From: Enchytraeus crypticus
Taxonomy: Eukaryota; Annelida; Clitellata; Enchytraeida; Enchytraeidae
NCBI GenBank assembly: GCA_905160935.1
Contig: CAJHZI010000535.1
Location: 239,001 to 303,000, forward strand
Length of the DNA: 64,000 nucleotides
Direction of reading: 5' to 3'
Shown here in pieces: positions 45,418 through 56,535 of the stretch. The position numbers and the translations under genes were made by a program. A model generated the notes under the pieces. That model did not search any database. It saw only the letters and a list, made by a program, of their open reading frames with translations, and was not told the DNA's origin. Position 1 is the stretch's first letter. Each line of letters begins with the position of its first letter.

Positions 45418-45545
45418 ATCATCATCATCTTCCCTTGAATCGCAGTTTCACTAGGTCGGGATAAGAATGTTGGTTTGGATCTGAGTGCTCTGTTTTGCCT
45501 TTCATGACACGTGCGGTACACGGTTGGTCTTTTCTTCAGAAAACC
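45418..45545 (-). mobile_element. (GAT)n-tailed SINE-like element
   Basis: ATCATCATCATCTTCCCTTG, AATCGCAGTTTCACTAGGTC, TTGGTTTGGATCTGAGTGC and ACGTGCGGTACACGGTTGGT; middle part deleted compared with 59555. Confidence 0.75.
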
Positions 45546-45744
45546 GGATTCGATACGCATAACTCGTAGTTAATATACTAGCAGTGATTATTAACTGTTT
45601 ATTATAGTAATACAATATATCGACTAGTGGGTTGAAAGTTTTGATGCAGTTTCATTTTTGGTATGATTATATTAGCGGTATTCAATATTTTGATCACTTT
45701 CTGTTCGAAGCATATTAATTAACTGATAGTATCCCTAATAGTTC

Positions 45745-46022
45745 ACGTGTTGTATCTTGGACTCTGAAGAGTAAATCAATCATTAAATGCAAGATGCGAC
45801 TAAGCTACATCCGAAAAAGGCAAAGGAAAACCATCTCAGAGGAAATTTCTCAAGCTATAGTCTACATATGTATAATTGAGGTAATAGGTTTTTTTTTTAT
45901 AAAGGAATAAACTGTTTATCTATGGAATGCTCTTTCCGCAGAGTGAAAGCAGACTCTGAGTACGATTATGTACCTTGACCTGCCATTTAAAATAAAACTA
46001 GAGAGCAAGCGAAAGAGGAAGA
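45745..46022 (+). repeat. (GA)n-tailed repeat copy
   Basis: CGTGTTGTATCTTGGACTCT, GGAAAACCATCTCAGAGGAA, GGAATAAACTGTTTATCTAT, GAGTGAAAGCAGACTCTGAG and TATGTACCTTGACCTGCCAT: full family order. Confidence 0.8.
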
Positions 46023-47239
46023 TAACTAATATATTAATTTGTTTATGTTATACACTAACAAATTTAACCGTTGCAATCTCCATGATTGAAGGTGCTAGAT
46101 ACAATTTTAGACTGATTTTGGTCAAAGTACATGTATAATATTGCCTTGTCTATTAAAGGCAATGCGAAAATAGTAAAAGATATCCATAAAACCAAATTAA
46201 TGAAATTACGAACACTGTAGTTGTTAGTAATTGATATTTATAGATATACATGTATGTTGCTTTAAAATAATAACAATAATCGGCTTAAATTGGTATTTAT
46301 TGCTTTAAATACGTTAGAACCAATATTCTAATCCCTGGGGACTAATAGTCTACCTTACGTCGATGCTGGTAAAATAATATTTTAATGAAGAGAGCATCCG
46401 TAAATGTCCAATATTAGAATATTGCATAAATTCAATTCTACACGGATAACTATAGTCCGATAATGAAAACTTTTCAAGACTGGTTTACTTATTAATTGCA
46501 GTACATTCGGTTTATCATCTATATAGTTTTGGCTCTAATGGAGACAGTCTAATTGTCTACATTTGTTTACTGATGGCGTACTATAATAATATCAATAAGG
46601 TGACAATGGATCTTTGTAGTGAATTGGCTGTGCTAAGCGAATATCAAAAAAAGCTAAGCGAATGTCATCAAAGCTACATGTAACCGAATGTCGTAAAAGC
46701 GGTATGACGGTGCAAAATAGTTTTCGGTTTATTGAAGTTATACGTAATAATGTACATACATGCATATTTATTGTTGACGTAATACTAATAGTGTCGTTAT
46801 GAATTGTGAAATCAGGACTTTGAATTAGCATTGTTTTACTGAAAGGTACATGCTTGCTTTGTATGCTTTTGATTTACAATGGAAACATTCCAGACGATCA
46901 TTTATTATAATAATACCTCCAGACTATTCGGCTAAAGTTTAGTAATAATAGGAAATAAATAATTCAGATGATATAGAATTAATACAGGTGCGAGGAGTAT
47001 CTGATTGAAATTAATGGACATGCGTGACTTAACTTAATTATGCATGTCTGCAGTGATGGGCATAAAGTTTTTAAATTATTTTTTTACATATACATGTACA
47101 TGTACTTGAAGTTTAGTTTTACCTTTGAAAAAGAACATTTTAATTTTAAACATTTTACATCTGAGAAGTTCTTGATTTCTAATATAATAAGTTCTGAAAG
47201 AAGGCCTTGCTGAAACGTTAACCTGTGTCAAATGGTTTC

Positions 47240-47470
47240 TGTGTTGTATCCAGAACACTGAAAAATAAACCAACCGTTAAGTGCACGTGTCATAAGGCGC
47301 GAAAAAGCAGGAAGTGAGGAAGGAAACGCAAACCACCTCAGAAGCCATATTTTCCCAAGCGATATAGCCTATAGGTTACACATGATACTGATAAGGCATC
47401 GATTTTGTGAAGGAATTAAATTGCTGATCTATGGGGTGCTCTTTGATGGAGGTGGATTCACTTGTCGTGG
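47240..47470 (+). repeat. (GA)n-tailed repeat copy
   Basis: GTGTTGTATCCAGAACACTG, CAAACCACCTCAGAAGCCAT, ATTTTCCCAAGCGATATAGC and GCTGATCTATGGGGTGCTCT; the 3' end is replaced. Confidence 0.75.
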
Positions 47471-47744
47471 GTGCGATTTCCGAAGAGCATATTTGTCTGA
47501 AAGCTTAATCTTGAAATAACATTCACACAAAGGACATATAAATGGATAATAGACTAAGATACTTTACACTGATGAAACTCGTTATATTGTGGAAACTTGT
47601 CATGTTGAAATGGATAGAAGTCACTGTAGTTGATAGTAGCTGTTTTACTGTAATTCAAAACCAACTGCTGCGCTTAATTATGATTTTTCTTAACAACAAT
47701 CATACCATTTGTTTTAAGACAAAATGTTCAAATGTTTCATCAAC

Positions 47745-47865
47745 TAGGCCAATAGCCTATAGTAGATATGATAGCAGCTCTATATTTGGGGTGTTCGATG
47801 TTGTCATGGATAACAGTAGCACTCTAATCGTATTGTTGTTTTTGTTGAAAAATTTAATCGCTAAT
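47745..47865 (+). repeat. 130-bp dispersed repeat (GGACCTTCTTT family, partial)
   Basis: GGTGTTCGATGTTGTCATGG, ATAACAGTAGCACTCTAATC and a GTTGTTTTTGTTG end correspond to the right half of the copies at 54390 and 58145. Confidence 0.5.
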
Positions 47866-48424
47866 TGCTAGAGATACTCTTGTTAGCTGAGTTAGTATTA
47901 TTTGTTAACTAGCAATCTGATTATAATTATTTCTGAACGAAATATTTGAAACCTGAAAATATAATAAATTTAAAATAGATGATCCGTAAGAAGTTCATTG
48001 CTGACTGAAATTAAAAATACTTTTTAAAAAGTATTTTATGCTGGTATTTTCAAAGTACTTTTGAAAAGAGTTTTCAAAAGTATTTTCAAAATGTATTTTT
48101 GCCCATCACTGCATGCCTGGTTGCGGTAGCCGCAAATTTAAATTACATTTATGAGGAGATCATTGATATACTACATGTATATCCATTAGAAGCACTGCAG
48201 ACTTCTAAATCAAATGGTGTATTCATTAGCAAATTGCGATTATAATTAAAATAAAATTGTTCTAAATTATAATTACTGAACATTGATAGAGGATATTTGC
48301 ATGTAAATAATTCACAATTGTGAAGTTTGAATGGGCACTAAAGTTTGTAAATGGAAAATTATCCGTGATACGGTGTGGTTGTTGGTGGATGAAAAGCGCC
48401 AGAGCAGAAAATGAGTTGGAGGGA

Positions 48425-48545
48425 TTTAGCGCAGTCGATTTAGCTGCGCGTCAACTAAACGAAGTTAATCAACCTGGATACTGGTGAGTACTTTGCGGTT
48501 ACCTTGAAGTACAAAGTGGTGACAGCTTTGAATGAAATAGCCCCT
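48425..48545 (+). mobile_element. 5S rRNA-derived repeat (older copy)
   Basis: GATTTAGCGCAGTCGATTTA and GCTGCGCGTCAACTAAAC, then a diverged 5S part (GAAGTTAATCAACCTGGATA, CTGGTGAGTACTTTGCGGTT), then GACAGCTTTGAATGAAATAG as in the first copy. The head resembles a tRNA 5' half (TAGCGCAGT.G.TTAGC). Confidence 0.65.
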
Positions 48546-48724
48546 AGGTCCCTAAAGCTCTTGTTCAACGTACAAAACTCAAGAGGTGCTCAGCTGGAAT
48601 GACAAGGACATTTTCGGCAGAACAGAACCAAACAGTCGGCCGAAGTTCGTTAAAAGGAATCCCGGTCATCGTTTCAACAGCCACGATAGTTGAACGATTA
48701 ATAATAATAATTAATAATAATAAT

Positions 48725-48948
48725 AATAATGTCATAGGCAGACTTATTGCAGAGCAAACCGGCGATAAGCGAGAGACATCTTTTCTTTGGCAAAGGCTTT
48801 CCATGATTTTGCAAAGATTTAATGCAGTCTGCTTCAAAAATTCTTTTAAGCCGATTGACGACCTCGAGTAGCCGGGCGGCGATTTAGCACGTATTGCTTG
48901 AATCGTTTTTATCAAATCCCAGGTTCTTTACACCGGGGTAAAAAATAA
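48725..48948 (+). repeat. Retroelement-tail repeat (FLWQRLSM family)
   Basis: Encodes [37 protein letters not shown] and KPIDDLE with stop, then GCCGGGCGGCGATTTAGCAC and TTCTTTACACCGGGGT. Like the other copies it follows an (AAT)n tract (48700-48728). Confidence 0.78.
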
Positions 48949-48964
48949 AAAATAAAAATAATAT

Positions 48965-49100
48965 TAATAATAACAATTAGAGTGCTACAGTCATCGATGA
49001 CAACATCGAGCACTATTGAGACAAAATCAAGCCGGCGAGCAAAAATAGAAGGTCCAAAAGCAAATTTCAAAATCCAGTAAATCAGTCAAAAGTAAAGGGA
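48965..49100 (-). repeat. 130-bp dispersed repeat (GGACCTTCTTT family)
   Basis: AGAGTGCTACAGTCATCGAT, GACAACATCGAGCACTATTG, AGCCGGCGAGCAAAAATAGA and AGGTCCAAAAG; the best reverse copy. Confidence 0.65.
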
Positions 49101-49329
49101 ATTTAAAAAATGAGGTTTAGGCGCAGGTCGCAACTCATGGGCACTGGATAGAAAAGAGAGAATGCGGCATACGCAAAAATGCGCCCGTATTTGCTTTTAA
49201 TTTTCTACAGCTCACACTTCATTAAGCATAATTATACACCAGAGTCTTTTGAACTCCGTTGCCCGGAAACGAAACTGGAAAACAGTAGGAGACGCTTAAT
49301 ATGAGAACAGGAAGCAATAATTAATATTA

Positions 49330-49860
49330 ATGGCCTTCCGTCTTTCTCCCTCGGTCAGTTTCGCGCCGTGCCGTTCTACTCGCAAGTCTACCTCATTCTT
49401 CCTTCAAGTCCAACTCAGTCGTGTTTTGATACGAATGTCCTGCGAATGTGTCAAGCGGTTTAACAGCAGCTCTATGGATCCCAAACAGGCAATATATGCT
49501 TCCCGTTCATTTTCTTTAATGCCGCTCTTTGTTATGTCATGCCAATTGGTCTCAATATTCTTTGCGTCCATATTTCAAAGCCGTACAGGAGAGACTTCCA
49601 AACTAAAGTCTGTACAATCTTTACTTTCGTAAATTTATTTTTATTTTTTGTTAGTAGATCTTTCCTCTTACTGGAGATCTCCTTTTCTGGAACAGGTCTA
49701 CATTTTATTTATGATCCACCATCTTCTGTTATCGTGTACCCTAAATATCTGAAGCACTTTACCTGTATATAAATACGTACCGGCTATTTCTAAATTGACT
49801 CCTCCTTCTTTCCTAGACACTCTCATCACTTTGTCTTGTTTGGTACGTATCCTTTTGTGA
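49330..49860 (-). pseudogene. RTE-like LINE fragment
   Basis: The minus strand reads KVMRVSRKEGGVNLEIAGTY at its 5' side (about 49845-49785), matching KVMRVSNNKGEVNITINGTK of the 31.4-kb element. The remainder is broken by several frameshifts but keeps LINE-like pieces (NMDAKNIETNWHDITKSGIK, ACLGSIELLLNRLTHSQDI). Confidence 0.7.
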
Positions 49861-50012
49861 TGGATTAACTTGTTGATCTATGAAGTGCTCTATATGGAGC
49901 GTGAAAGCACTCGAGACCATGACTATGTACCCTGAACCCGCCAGCAGTTGGTAGAACACTAGAGAGAGAGAGAGAGAGAGAAGAGAGAGAGAGGGAGAGA
50001 GATAGAGAGTTA
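49855..50012 (+). repeat. (GA)n-tailed repeat, 3' part with GA tail
   Basis: GGATTAACTTGTTGATCTAT, GAAGTGCTCTATATGGAGCG, GACTATGTACCCTGAACCCG, AGAACACTAGAGAGAGAGAG. It shows the intact 3' end and simple tail of the family. Confidence 0.8.
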
Positions 50013-50377
50013 CCTAGTATCCTATAGAGTTACCTGTTGCCCTATTTCATATTACACAATATATTATTATATACATAATATATATTACACAAGTATATTA
50101 TTGCATGAGTTTGCACGATTTACAACTTTCAGAAAATCAGTGGTAATACGGAATAATATTAATAATTCTAATCGTAATAAAGTTATTTCGTAGTTAGAAT
50201 AACTCCTCTACCAGTAATCAACAATCGGATAGCAGCTTTCGCGCAATTAAGTGCCGGAACAACATTGACGTTTATCTCCCCATTCCAACGTTCGGATATC
50301 TGTTCTAAAAACACAAGCGATCCGTGCATCAGATATCTCTATAATGTCTTCCCATCGTGTCTGATTCGATATATGAA

Positions 50378-50664
50378 ATGGAACGGGAGGCGGTAACTGA
50401 TGTTTTTCCAGGGAATTACGCCAGAGCTTTCCCCGCAGAGCTATACAAACCTGAATCCAATTCGAGTAATAGTACAAGCAGTAACTCAACGCTCTACCCG
50501 GGGGACGTTACTTATGATAACGATGCAGAAAGCATAGCAGCTGTTCTGGTGCCGGTCCTGTTTAGCTTGGTGACGGTTGTGGGATGCATTGGTAATCTTC
50601 TCGTTATACTGGTCGTTGCTCTGAACCGTCAAATGCGCAGCACTACCAACCTCCTCATCATCAG
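50378..50664 (+). CDS. Rhodopsin-class GPCR, first coding exon; allatostatin-A/galanin receptor-like
   Basis: A plasma-membrane neuropeptide receptor fragment. From the ATG at 50378 (in-frame stop at 50342) there are 95 codons plus two bases, ending ATCATCAG|GTCTGC. The N-terminus has N-glycosylation sequons (NSSNSTSSNST, residues 28-38). TM1 spans about residues 54-81 and contains GCIGNLLVILVV (GN of helix 1). The first intracellular loop ALNRQMRSTTNLLII and the start of TM2 match the MRSTTNLLI pattern of allatostatin-A and galanin receptors, which often have an intron here. The next exon should begin with a LAVADLLF-like segment; none was found to the right, so the intron is long or the gene is broken. 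A splice acceptor at 50411/50412 (TTTTTCCAG|GGAATT) could make this a second exon instead. Confidence 0.72.
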
Positions 50665-50944
50665 GTCTGCTTTCTTCTTCTTCTCTGTTGGTTTTTTAAA
50701 ATAATAATAATAAGTTTGAACTTTTAATTAAATAAAGTTCCGTTTTTTGTTATTTTAAAACCCAATATACCGACCCTATACGGAACCTATACAGCCCTGG
50801 ATAGGGTCCTGGGCTTAAATGGCCTTAAAAGATTGAAACTTATTTTTAGGGGATTAAAAAATAAGAAGAAGAATAAGAATAGTACTAATAAATAATAATA
50901 ACAATTTAAAAAAATTGTAATAGTAATAATAGTAGTAATAATTA

Positions 50945-51100
50945 CAGACTACTGCTGTTGCTGGAGATCTACATGAGAAATCTTTCCTATGGCAACGTTT
51001 ATCAATGGCTCTGCAGCGTTACAATGCTGTTTGCTTCTGGGTTACTTTTGGTGACACGGAATTTCAGAGTGGAGGGCAAGATTTTTTAAAGAAACCCTTT
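50945..51100 (+). repeat. Diverged retroelement-tail repeat
   Basis: Encodes DLHEKSFLWQRLSMALQRYN then AVCFWVTFGDTEFQSG: the FLWQRLSM..QR.NAVCF core of the 16181 and 48725 copies with a different C-terminal end. Flanked by AAT-type repeats. Confidence 0.6.
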
Positions 51101-51251
51101 GTTGGGGGGTTAAAAAGTAATAATTATAAAATAATAGTAATACTAACAATAACAAATAATATTACTAATACTAATAAAAATACTAGTAATAATAACAATA
51201 TTGCCCTGGGCCCTATACAGCCCAGGGCAATAAAAAATATGATAATAACGT

Positions 51252-51365
51252 GAAAAAGCCTTTCTATGGCAGCGCCTATCCACTGCACTCCAGCGCTTTA
51301 ATACTGTCTGTGTTCGTGGCACATTGGAGAATGCGGCCTCCCAGAGAGTAGAGGAATTATTTTAG
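51252..51365 (+). repeat. Diverged retroelement-tail repeat, second copy
   Basis: GAAAAAGCCTTTCTATGGCA, GCGCCTATCCACTGCACTCC and AGCGCTTTAATACTGTCTGT keep the same codon order with substitutions and a frameshift. 150 bp from the previous copy. Confidence 0.5.
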
Positions 51366-51419
51366 ATATTTCCTTTTCATTTTTATTTTAATGAAATAAA
51401 GTTCTTAATCACCGCGTTT

Positions 51420-51815
51420 CACGTCAGTTGTGGTCTATCTCTCTTCAGCTTAACATCCGGCTCTTCCCTCCAAACTCTCTTTACAACATCTTCGTCTGCC
51501 CTTCTCAAAATATGCTCACACCATCTCAAGCTCAACTGAGCCAACCTATCCCTGTTCCCCTCAACACTCAAATATCCTCGCATATTCATTTTCCATTCTG
51601 TCCTTCCTAGTTTTATCACACATTAGACGTAACATTCTCATTTCTGCACATGCAAACTCTGTAAATATTCCCTTTTTAATGCCCAATTTGCTTACAACTT
51701 TAGTAAATGTTCTAATAGAACTTTTGTATACAAGTTTTACGGTTTTATCGGAATAAACAATAACTTTACACTCCTCTAGGATTATTATTTTCTTACCACA
51801 GATTCTTCGCAAATA
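51420..51815 (-). pseudogene. LINE reverse-transcriptase C-terminal fragment
   Basis: Minus-strand pieces in two frames: KTVKLVYKSSI...RTFTKVV, AEMRMLRLMCDKTRKDRMEN then LSLRWCEHILRRADEDVVKR and VWREEPDVKLKRDRPQ. E.RMLRWM.G.TRKDR...EY...LRW.GH..RR...VVKR...EG.R.RGRP is a common LINE tail. It is a different family from the 31.4-kb element. Confidence 0.8.
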
Positions 51816-52878
51816 ATTTCAACACGTGCGCTACATTCGTCCGCAGACTCGTAGCTACAAAATGCACTTAAATTTCTAAACGAAATTAACAACAAACGAG
51901 ATTTTTTGTTACCAATGAACAATACTATAAGTTGAAGAAAGGGGTATTTCCTCCTAATATGTTCCATTAATATCTTACACTAATTTAGCTGTTGATGGGC
52001 ATAATGCCAAAATATTGAATGGTTTGTATCAAAATATGAAAGTGCCCTATTCAAGTGCATGGATAAGAAATGAGATATATACCAACAATAGTAAAACTTT
52101 TGAATCCAAACACGTTTGAAGTTCTATGAACAAAAGTCTTGAAGTTATTTACTAATCACTTCTTAAAGATAAATAGAAATCGGAGTTGGTAATGACTCTT
52201 TTTACTGTTAAAAATTATTTAATGTTCTTTTATGAAATCTAAGCGGGTTTAGAGCACACCTTTTAAATTATTATTTTATAGTTAGTGAAGTGAAGTTAGT
52301 GAAGCCGGGTTAGTGAAGTTTATGTGATTTAGAGAAGCAACAAATCAACAATAAAAATAATTAGATATTGAACAATTAACCTTTAAATGCTGAAATATTT
52401 GTATAAATTACAAATACTCAATACTCAATTGTCAATTTTCAATGCAAAAAAGACTGAGGCGGAATATCACAGATTCTTGACTTCAGACATCCATAACTTA
52501 CTCTAGTATAATTTTGTTGCATTTACTTTTTCCCTATAAATATTTTAAAAAAGCTAATTGTTCCGAAAGAGACTTCCTATATGTTAAATTTTGCAGCTAA
52601 GCACGGCAGTTATCATTATATTTAGGCCGTGTTTAGTCTAATGCTACATATCTAAGTCATTAGGTTCGTTGTTCCCCAGAAGCTGAAGCATGGTATGGAA
52701 GCCATGTTCGCATCAATCTACACGTGGAAAGCACATTTATTTAGTAGTCGAGATCGCAATAAGCTCTGTACATTGCCATAACGTAGTACTTTCTGGAATT
52801 CAGAGACGATGTAGAGACGTTCAATAATTTACTACATTTTATAAATCATTATGACTTACCCCTATTGTTTCCAGATTT

Positions 52879-53054
52879 TGATGACAAACCGTTGCCTGCA
52901 CGGGTCGAAAAGGCGACAAAGCAATAGATTCAAACCAATGTCAGAAGGGCATTCGGTTGGTGAACGCCTAGGCTTCAGCAATTGCTACAAAATTTTCCAG
53001 TCCCGACCCTAATTAAACTGGGACTAAGGGGAAGATCGAGATGATGATGACGTA
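52879..53054 (+). mobile_element. (GAT)n-tailed SINE-like element
   Basis: ACAAACCGTTGCCTGCACGG, GTCGAAAAGGCGACAAAGCA, ATGTCAGAAGGGCATTCGGT, AACGCCTAGGCTTCAGCAAT, CCGACCCTAATTAAACTGGG and GAAGATCGAGATGATGATGA. One of the most complete copies. Confidence 0.8.
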
Positions 53055-53394
53055 GCTTTAGGACTGTTTATTCATGCTGCAGGCATCTTATTCTTGGCAG
53101 AAAATCTGTATAATTCTGTAGAAGCTAGCGAGTGAGAGGCCTGTCTCAGCACATCGTTCTTCTGTCCCCTAGCATGACAGGACCCCTTCCCATCAAGTCC
53201 TCCAAGTACTCGTAAATTCATAAACGAAATAGAAACAAGGACATCTCAAAGCAGCTCTGACAACTTAAAAACCTTGCAGTAGATTCTAATAAATCTAATA
53301 CATGACCTAGTACTAGACCACCGCCGTCTTTGTAGTTTTTTTCTCCGCATGTAAATCTCTCTCATTTTTCGATAATCTCGCAATGTACAATATA

Positions 53395-53622
53395 TACAGT
53401 ATGCTGTAATATATACAGCATACAGTAGTATGTATACAGTATGCAGTAATATATACAGCATACAGTAGTATGTATACAGTATGCAGTAATATATACAGCA
53501 TACAGTAGTATGTATACAGTATGCAGTAATATATACAGCATACAGTAGTATGTGTACAGTATTCTGTAATATATACAGCATACAGTAGTATGTAAACAGT
53601 ATGCAGTATACTGTATACATAC
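53395..53622. repeat. 40-bp tandem repeat with internal palindromes
   Basis: Five to six copies of ATGCAGTAATATATACAGCA plus TACAGTAGTATGTATACAGT. Each unit is nearly self-complementary. Tyr/Cys-rich minus-strand frames are artefacts of the array. Confidence 0.92.
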
Positions 53623-54384
53623 TACTATATACCCAGGCAAATATATTATTAATCTCTAGTCACAACAGCTATTTAACACTCAATTACTCAAAAACTTCTT
53701 CCCATAACAAATGCTACTTCACGTGAAATGCATTTTTTTTCTTCGTTTTGCTTAAGCGGGGTTTTTGGACTCAGTTTTATAACTCTTCGGCATCTTCGTT
53801 TGGCGGCTCTTACAAATTCTTGCGGCTCTCCGTTGGCGCGATGGTCTATTCTCAGTTTTCCGGAACTAACGCTGAACCCTATTATCATACTAGTCTACAA
53901 CAAGGTCTCGTACCTTAAGTGCCAAAGCTGAAAATTTAATTCTTATGTAATAGAAATCTCCTCATTATACATACATAGCTCACTTTTATTCAGATTTTAC
54001 AGCGAAACACGGAGGTTAACACTCTTTTATTTCAGATTTATTTTGCGCAAGTGCAATTGATATTTCCCTTTTAAAATTTAGAACCGGGCAAGACCTCGAG
54101 CATCTGTTTCAGCTAGCATCTTTAACGACGTTACAGCTCACTAATTCAATTCTACTGATCCTCTGAGATTTTCCGCCGTGTCAATTCCGCACTTCAGAAT
54201 AAAAACTTGCCATTATTTATGCAAAATTTTACAGGTTCGTTCACCTTTCGTAATAATTTAACCAAGTTTAGAAAGAGTCGCTTAGTTTGAAATTGTCAAA
54301 ATAATTAGTTATAAAATAAAGTGACTGTGTTTATTTAAAAATGATAATTATAGTTGCTTGTAAATAAAGCTTATTTGAACAGGG

Positions 54385-54512
54385 TTTCTGGATTTTGAGA
54401 TTTATACCGTTTTGGACCTTCTTTTTGCTCACCAGCTTGGAATTGTCTAAATACTGTTCAATGTTATCGTGGATGACGGTAACACTCTAACTGTTGTTTT
54501 CTATTTCTGTTT
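54385..54512 (+). repeat. 130-bp dispersed repeat (GGACCTTCTTT family)
   Basis: GGTTTCTGGATTTTGAGATT, TATACCGTTTTGGACCTTCT, TTTTGCTCACCAGCTTGGAA and GTGGATGACGGTAACACTCT: near-complete forward copy. Confidence 0.65.
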
Positions 54513-55564
54513 ATACCATAAAATAAACTGTTTAGGAATAACATTTTGTATAGGCACGTAACCTATAGAATGAAGCCGATAATCAATCAATCAATCAATA
54601 AGAATTTAGCGTCCGGTTACTAGCCATAAGGCAATGTCATAATGTCATTATAGTGCTTGTATTATTGAAATGCTAAAACTCCAGCAAAACAATTATTATG
54701 AGTTGAATTTGAGTTAAATTAATATATTAGCGCTACTGGAAATCAACCTTTAAAAGATATCAACTAAAGAGGAAACGTAAACTAAAGTAGCACGTCATTC
54801 AATTTCTATCTCACAGAGCTCTTTTAAAGTCGAAGAAAGCTGGTTTAGAGCTTTACTGTAATTTTATAATTACCATAATGTTAATTTCACAGAATTTTTA
54901 ATTATGTTTATTATTCTAGTAACTTAATCTAAAATCTCAATTGAAGCTTGGCCTGTATGTTCTTGTGTAATTTACAAAAAGATAACCAATGCGTTAAGAT
55001 ACTAAGTATACCAAATCTGCGAGATTCCGTTCTTCAGTAAATCTATTAAATATATTCTGCTTATACCGCTCTTAAATATATCAGTATTTCATACTTTCAT
55101 ACCCAGCAATTGAGAATTTTTAACTTACATGTTTATTTGTCATTCATATCTGCCAAAGCTTACTCAATTCCAGCCTTCTTACGTTAGAGCTGGTCGATAT
55201 TTCGTCATTCTCCAAGATTGGAGGAATGTGTTCCCTTATTTAGCCATTCATTTGTGCAGTCGTTCGCATCAAGCTAGAATAAATCTCATCGATTGGGGCT
55301 CTGTTTCCATGGATTGTCAATCAGCCTGTCTAAAGGCGCTTATTTCTGTCACGATTCTCTTATCTGATAAACCGCCATTTAAAGTTATGTCAATCTTCTA
55401 CAATTGTCATGATTTAATAGTTAAAATTTGTTTAGCTAGTGATAAATGGGGGCATTTGTTAAACTTTATGTGTGAGTGTATTTATTATAGACTTAGGTGG
55501 GCAGTTAAATGCAGTTGCAATATAGTTTACCTAAACTGTGTGTTCTACCATATATTATACAGAT

Positions 55565-55735
55565 GTCAGGAAAGAAAGAATTCAAGGAAAAATGATTAAA
55601 GGTAGACCAATGATGATAGATGACTTAATAGTACATTCGTATAGAGAGATTAAAAGTAAAGCTCAATATAAAATTGGTTTTAATGAAAGTAATCCATGGA
55701 TCTGCCATTGGGATGCTCATTGAGCGAGGGAGGGA
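55565..55735 (+). pseudogene. RTE-like LINE 3' end
   Basis: Reads GKERIQGKMIKGRPMMIDDL, IVHSYREIKSKAQYKIG and NPWICHWDAH then TGA, parallel to GRMEGKRGSSRPRLGMLDNL and SYIEMKRKAEDREEW...PWTCQ of the 31.4-kb element. Confidence 0.8.
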
Positions 55736-55901
55736 GAGATAATTAACTTTTTCTTGAGTTTTCATGAAAGATGAAACGGGGACGTTCTTTATAGCATAAT
55801 TAAGCCTAAAGCTACAGAAATAGCTGAGAAAATGACAGACTTGCCCTGCGGAAAGCAACGCTTGCAAAGCAAAGCTACTTTAACGAAATAAGATAATAAA
55901 A

Positions 55902-56034
55902 TGCCGATGTTAACGTCAGTTTCATATCACGAAAGCGATATCAGTGACAGGAGAGCCCAGGATTTGAACCCCACGCATAAGCCTACCGATCCCGGTCGAT
56001 TGTTACCGACATCGCCACTGTCTCTATCCAGCCA
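55902..56034 (-). mobile_element. tRNA-derived SINE, family 1
   Basis: AACGTCAGTTTCATATCACG, GAAAGCGATATCAGTGACAG, GAGCCCAGGATTTGAACCCC and GACATCGCCACTGTC. The 5' end is slightly altered. Confidence 0.82.
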
Positions 56035-56334
56035 AAAATTATCTCACTACAAATATATTATGAGTTTTTAAAAATATATTATGTATATGACATCACTGTA
56101 AATTGGCCGGCAATTGTTAAATGAGCTTAACCTAATTATCGGATAAAAGTAATAACTAGCTATCGATATAATTATGCATATTTTACGATTAAAACAAGCG
56201 GCTTAGAAAATATTGTTCAGCGTATATTATTTTTCTGCAGTAATATCACTTGAGTGTTTATTAATGAATAAATCTCGAACTAGTAGAAGTTCTAATAACT
56301 TTAATCTAGAATAATTTTATTTGAGTAATATACT

Positions 56335-56535
56335 GTCTTCTCTTCAGTGCACTGCCAAGTGGCCGGTTCAAGGTACATATTCATACTCAAAGTCTGTTTT
56401 CCCGCTCCATAAGAGCACTCAAAAGTTAATCCCTGCACAGAGTCTATGCCTTATCCCCATACCTTATGTAGCCTATAGCTTGGGAAAAGTATGGCTTCTG
56501 AGGTGGTTTCCCGTTGCCTTCCTCAGTTAGGTGGA
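56335..56535 (-). repeat. (GA)n-tailed repeat copy (reverse)
   Basis: TTCAGTGCACTGCCAAGTGG, GCCGGTTCAAGGTACATATT, CTCCATAAGAGCACTCAAAA and TTCTGAGGTGGTTTCCCGTT: reverse-complement order of the family. Confidence 0.78.

Larger units (their letters stand above)
33615..50377. other. Large gene-poor region with repeats
   Basis: No convincing host exon. Listed separately are LINE debris, satellites and SINE-type copies. 33700-34440, 35860-36650, 36900-38390, 41160-41580, 41790-42690, 42800-44010 and 46030-47230 contain nothing I can identify, apart from a short GGCCTATGCTTAGGC-type imperfect repeat at 43490-43552. Confidence 0.5.

Noticed and set aside
47542..47871. 109-codon + strand open frame
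   Set aside because: Overlaps a copy of the 130-bp dispersed repeat and has no domain or splice context.
48599..48871. 90-codon + strand open frame
   Set aside because: Its second half is the retroelement-tail repeat; the first half is unrelated flank joined by an (AAT)n run.
53246..53640. Tyr/Cys-rich open frames of 90-124 codons
   Set aside because: Produced by the 40-bp palindromic satellite.
55129..55599. 156-codon + strand open frame
   Set aside because: Longest non-LINE frame in its area but no recognisable motif, it runs into an RTE-like LINE tail in another frame and lacks splice or poly(A) support; left out as probably chance, with low certainty.
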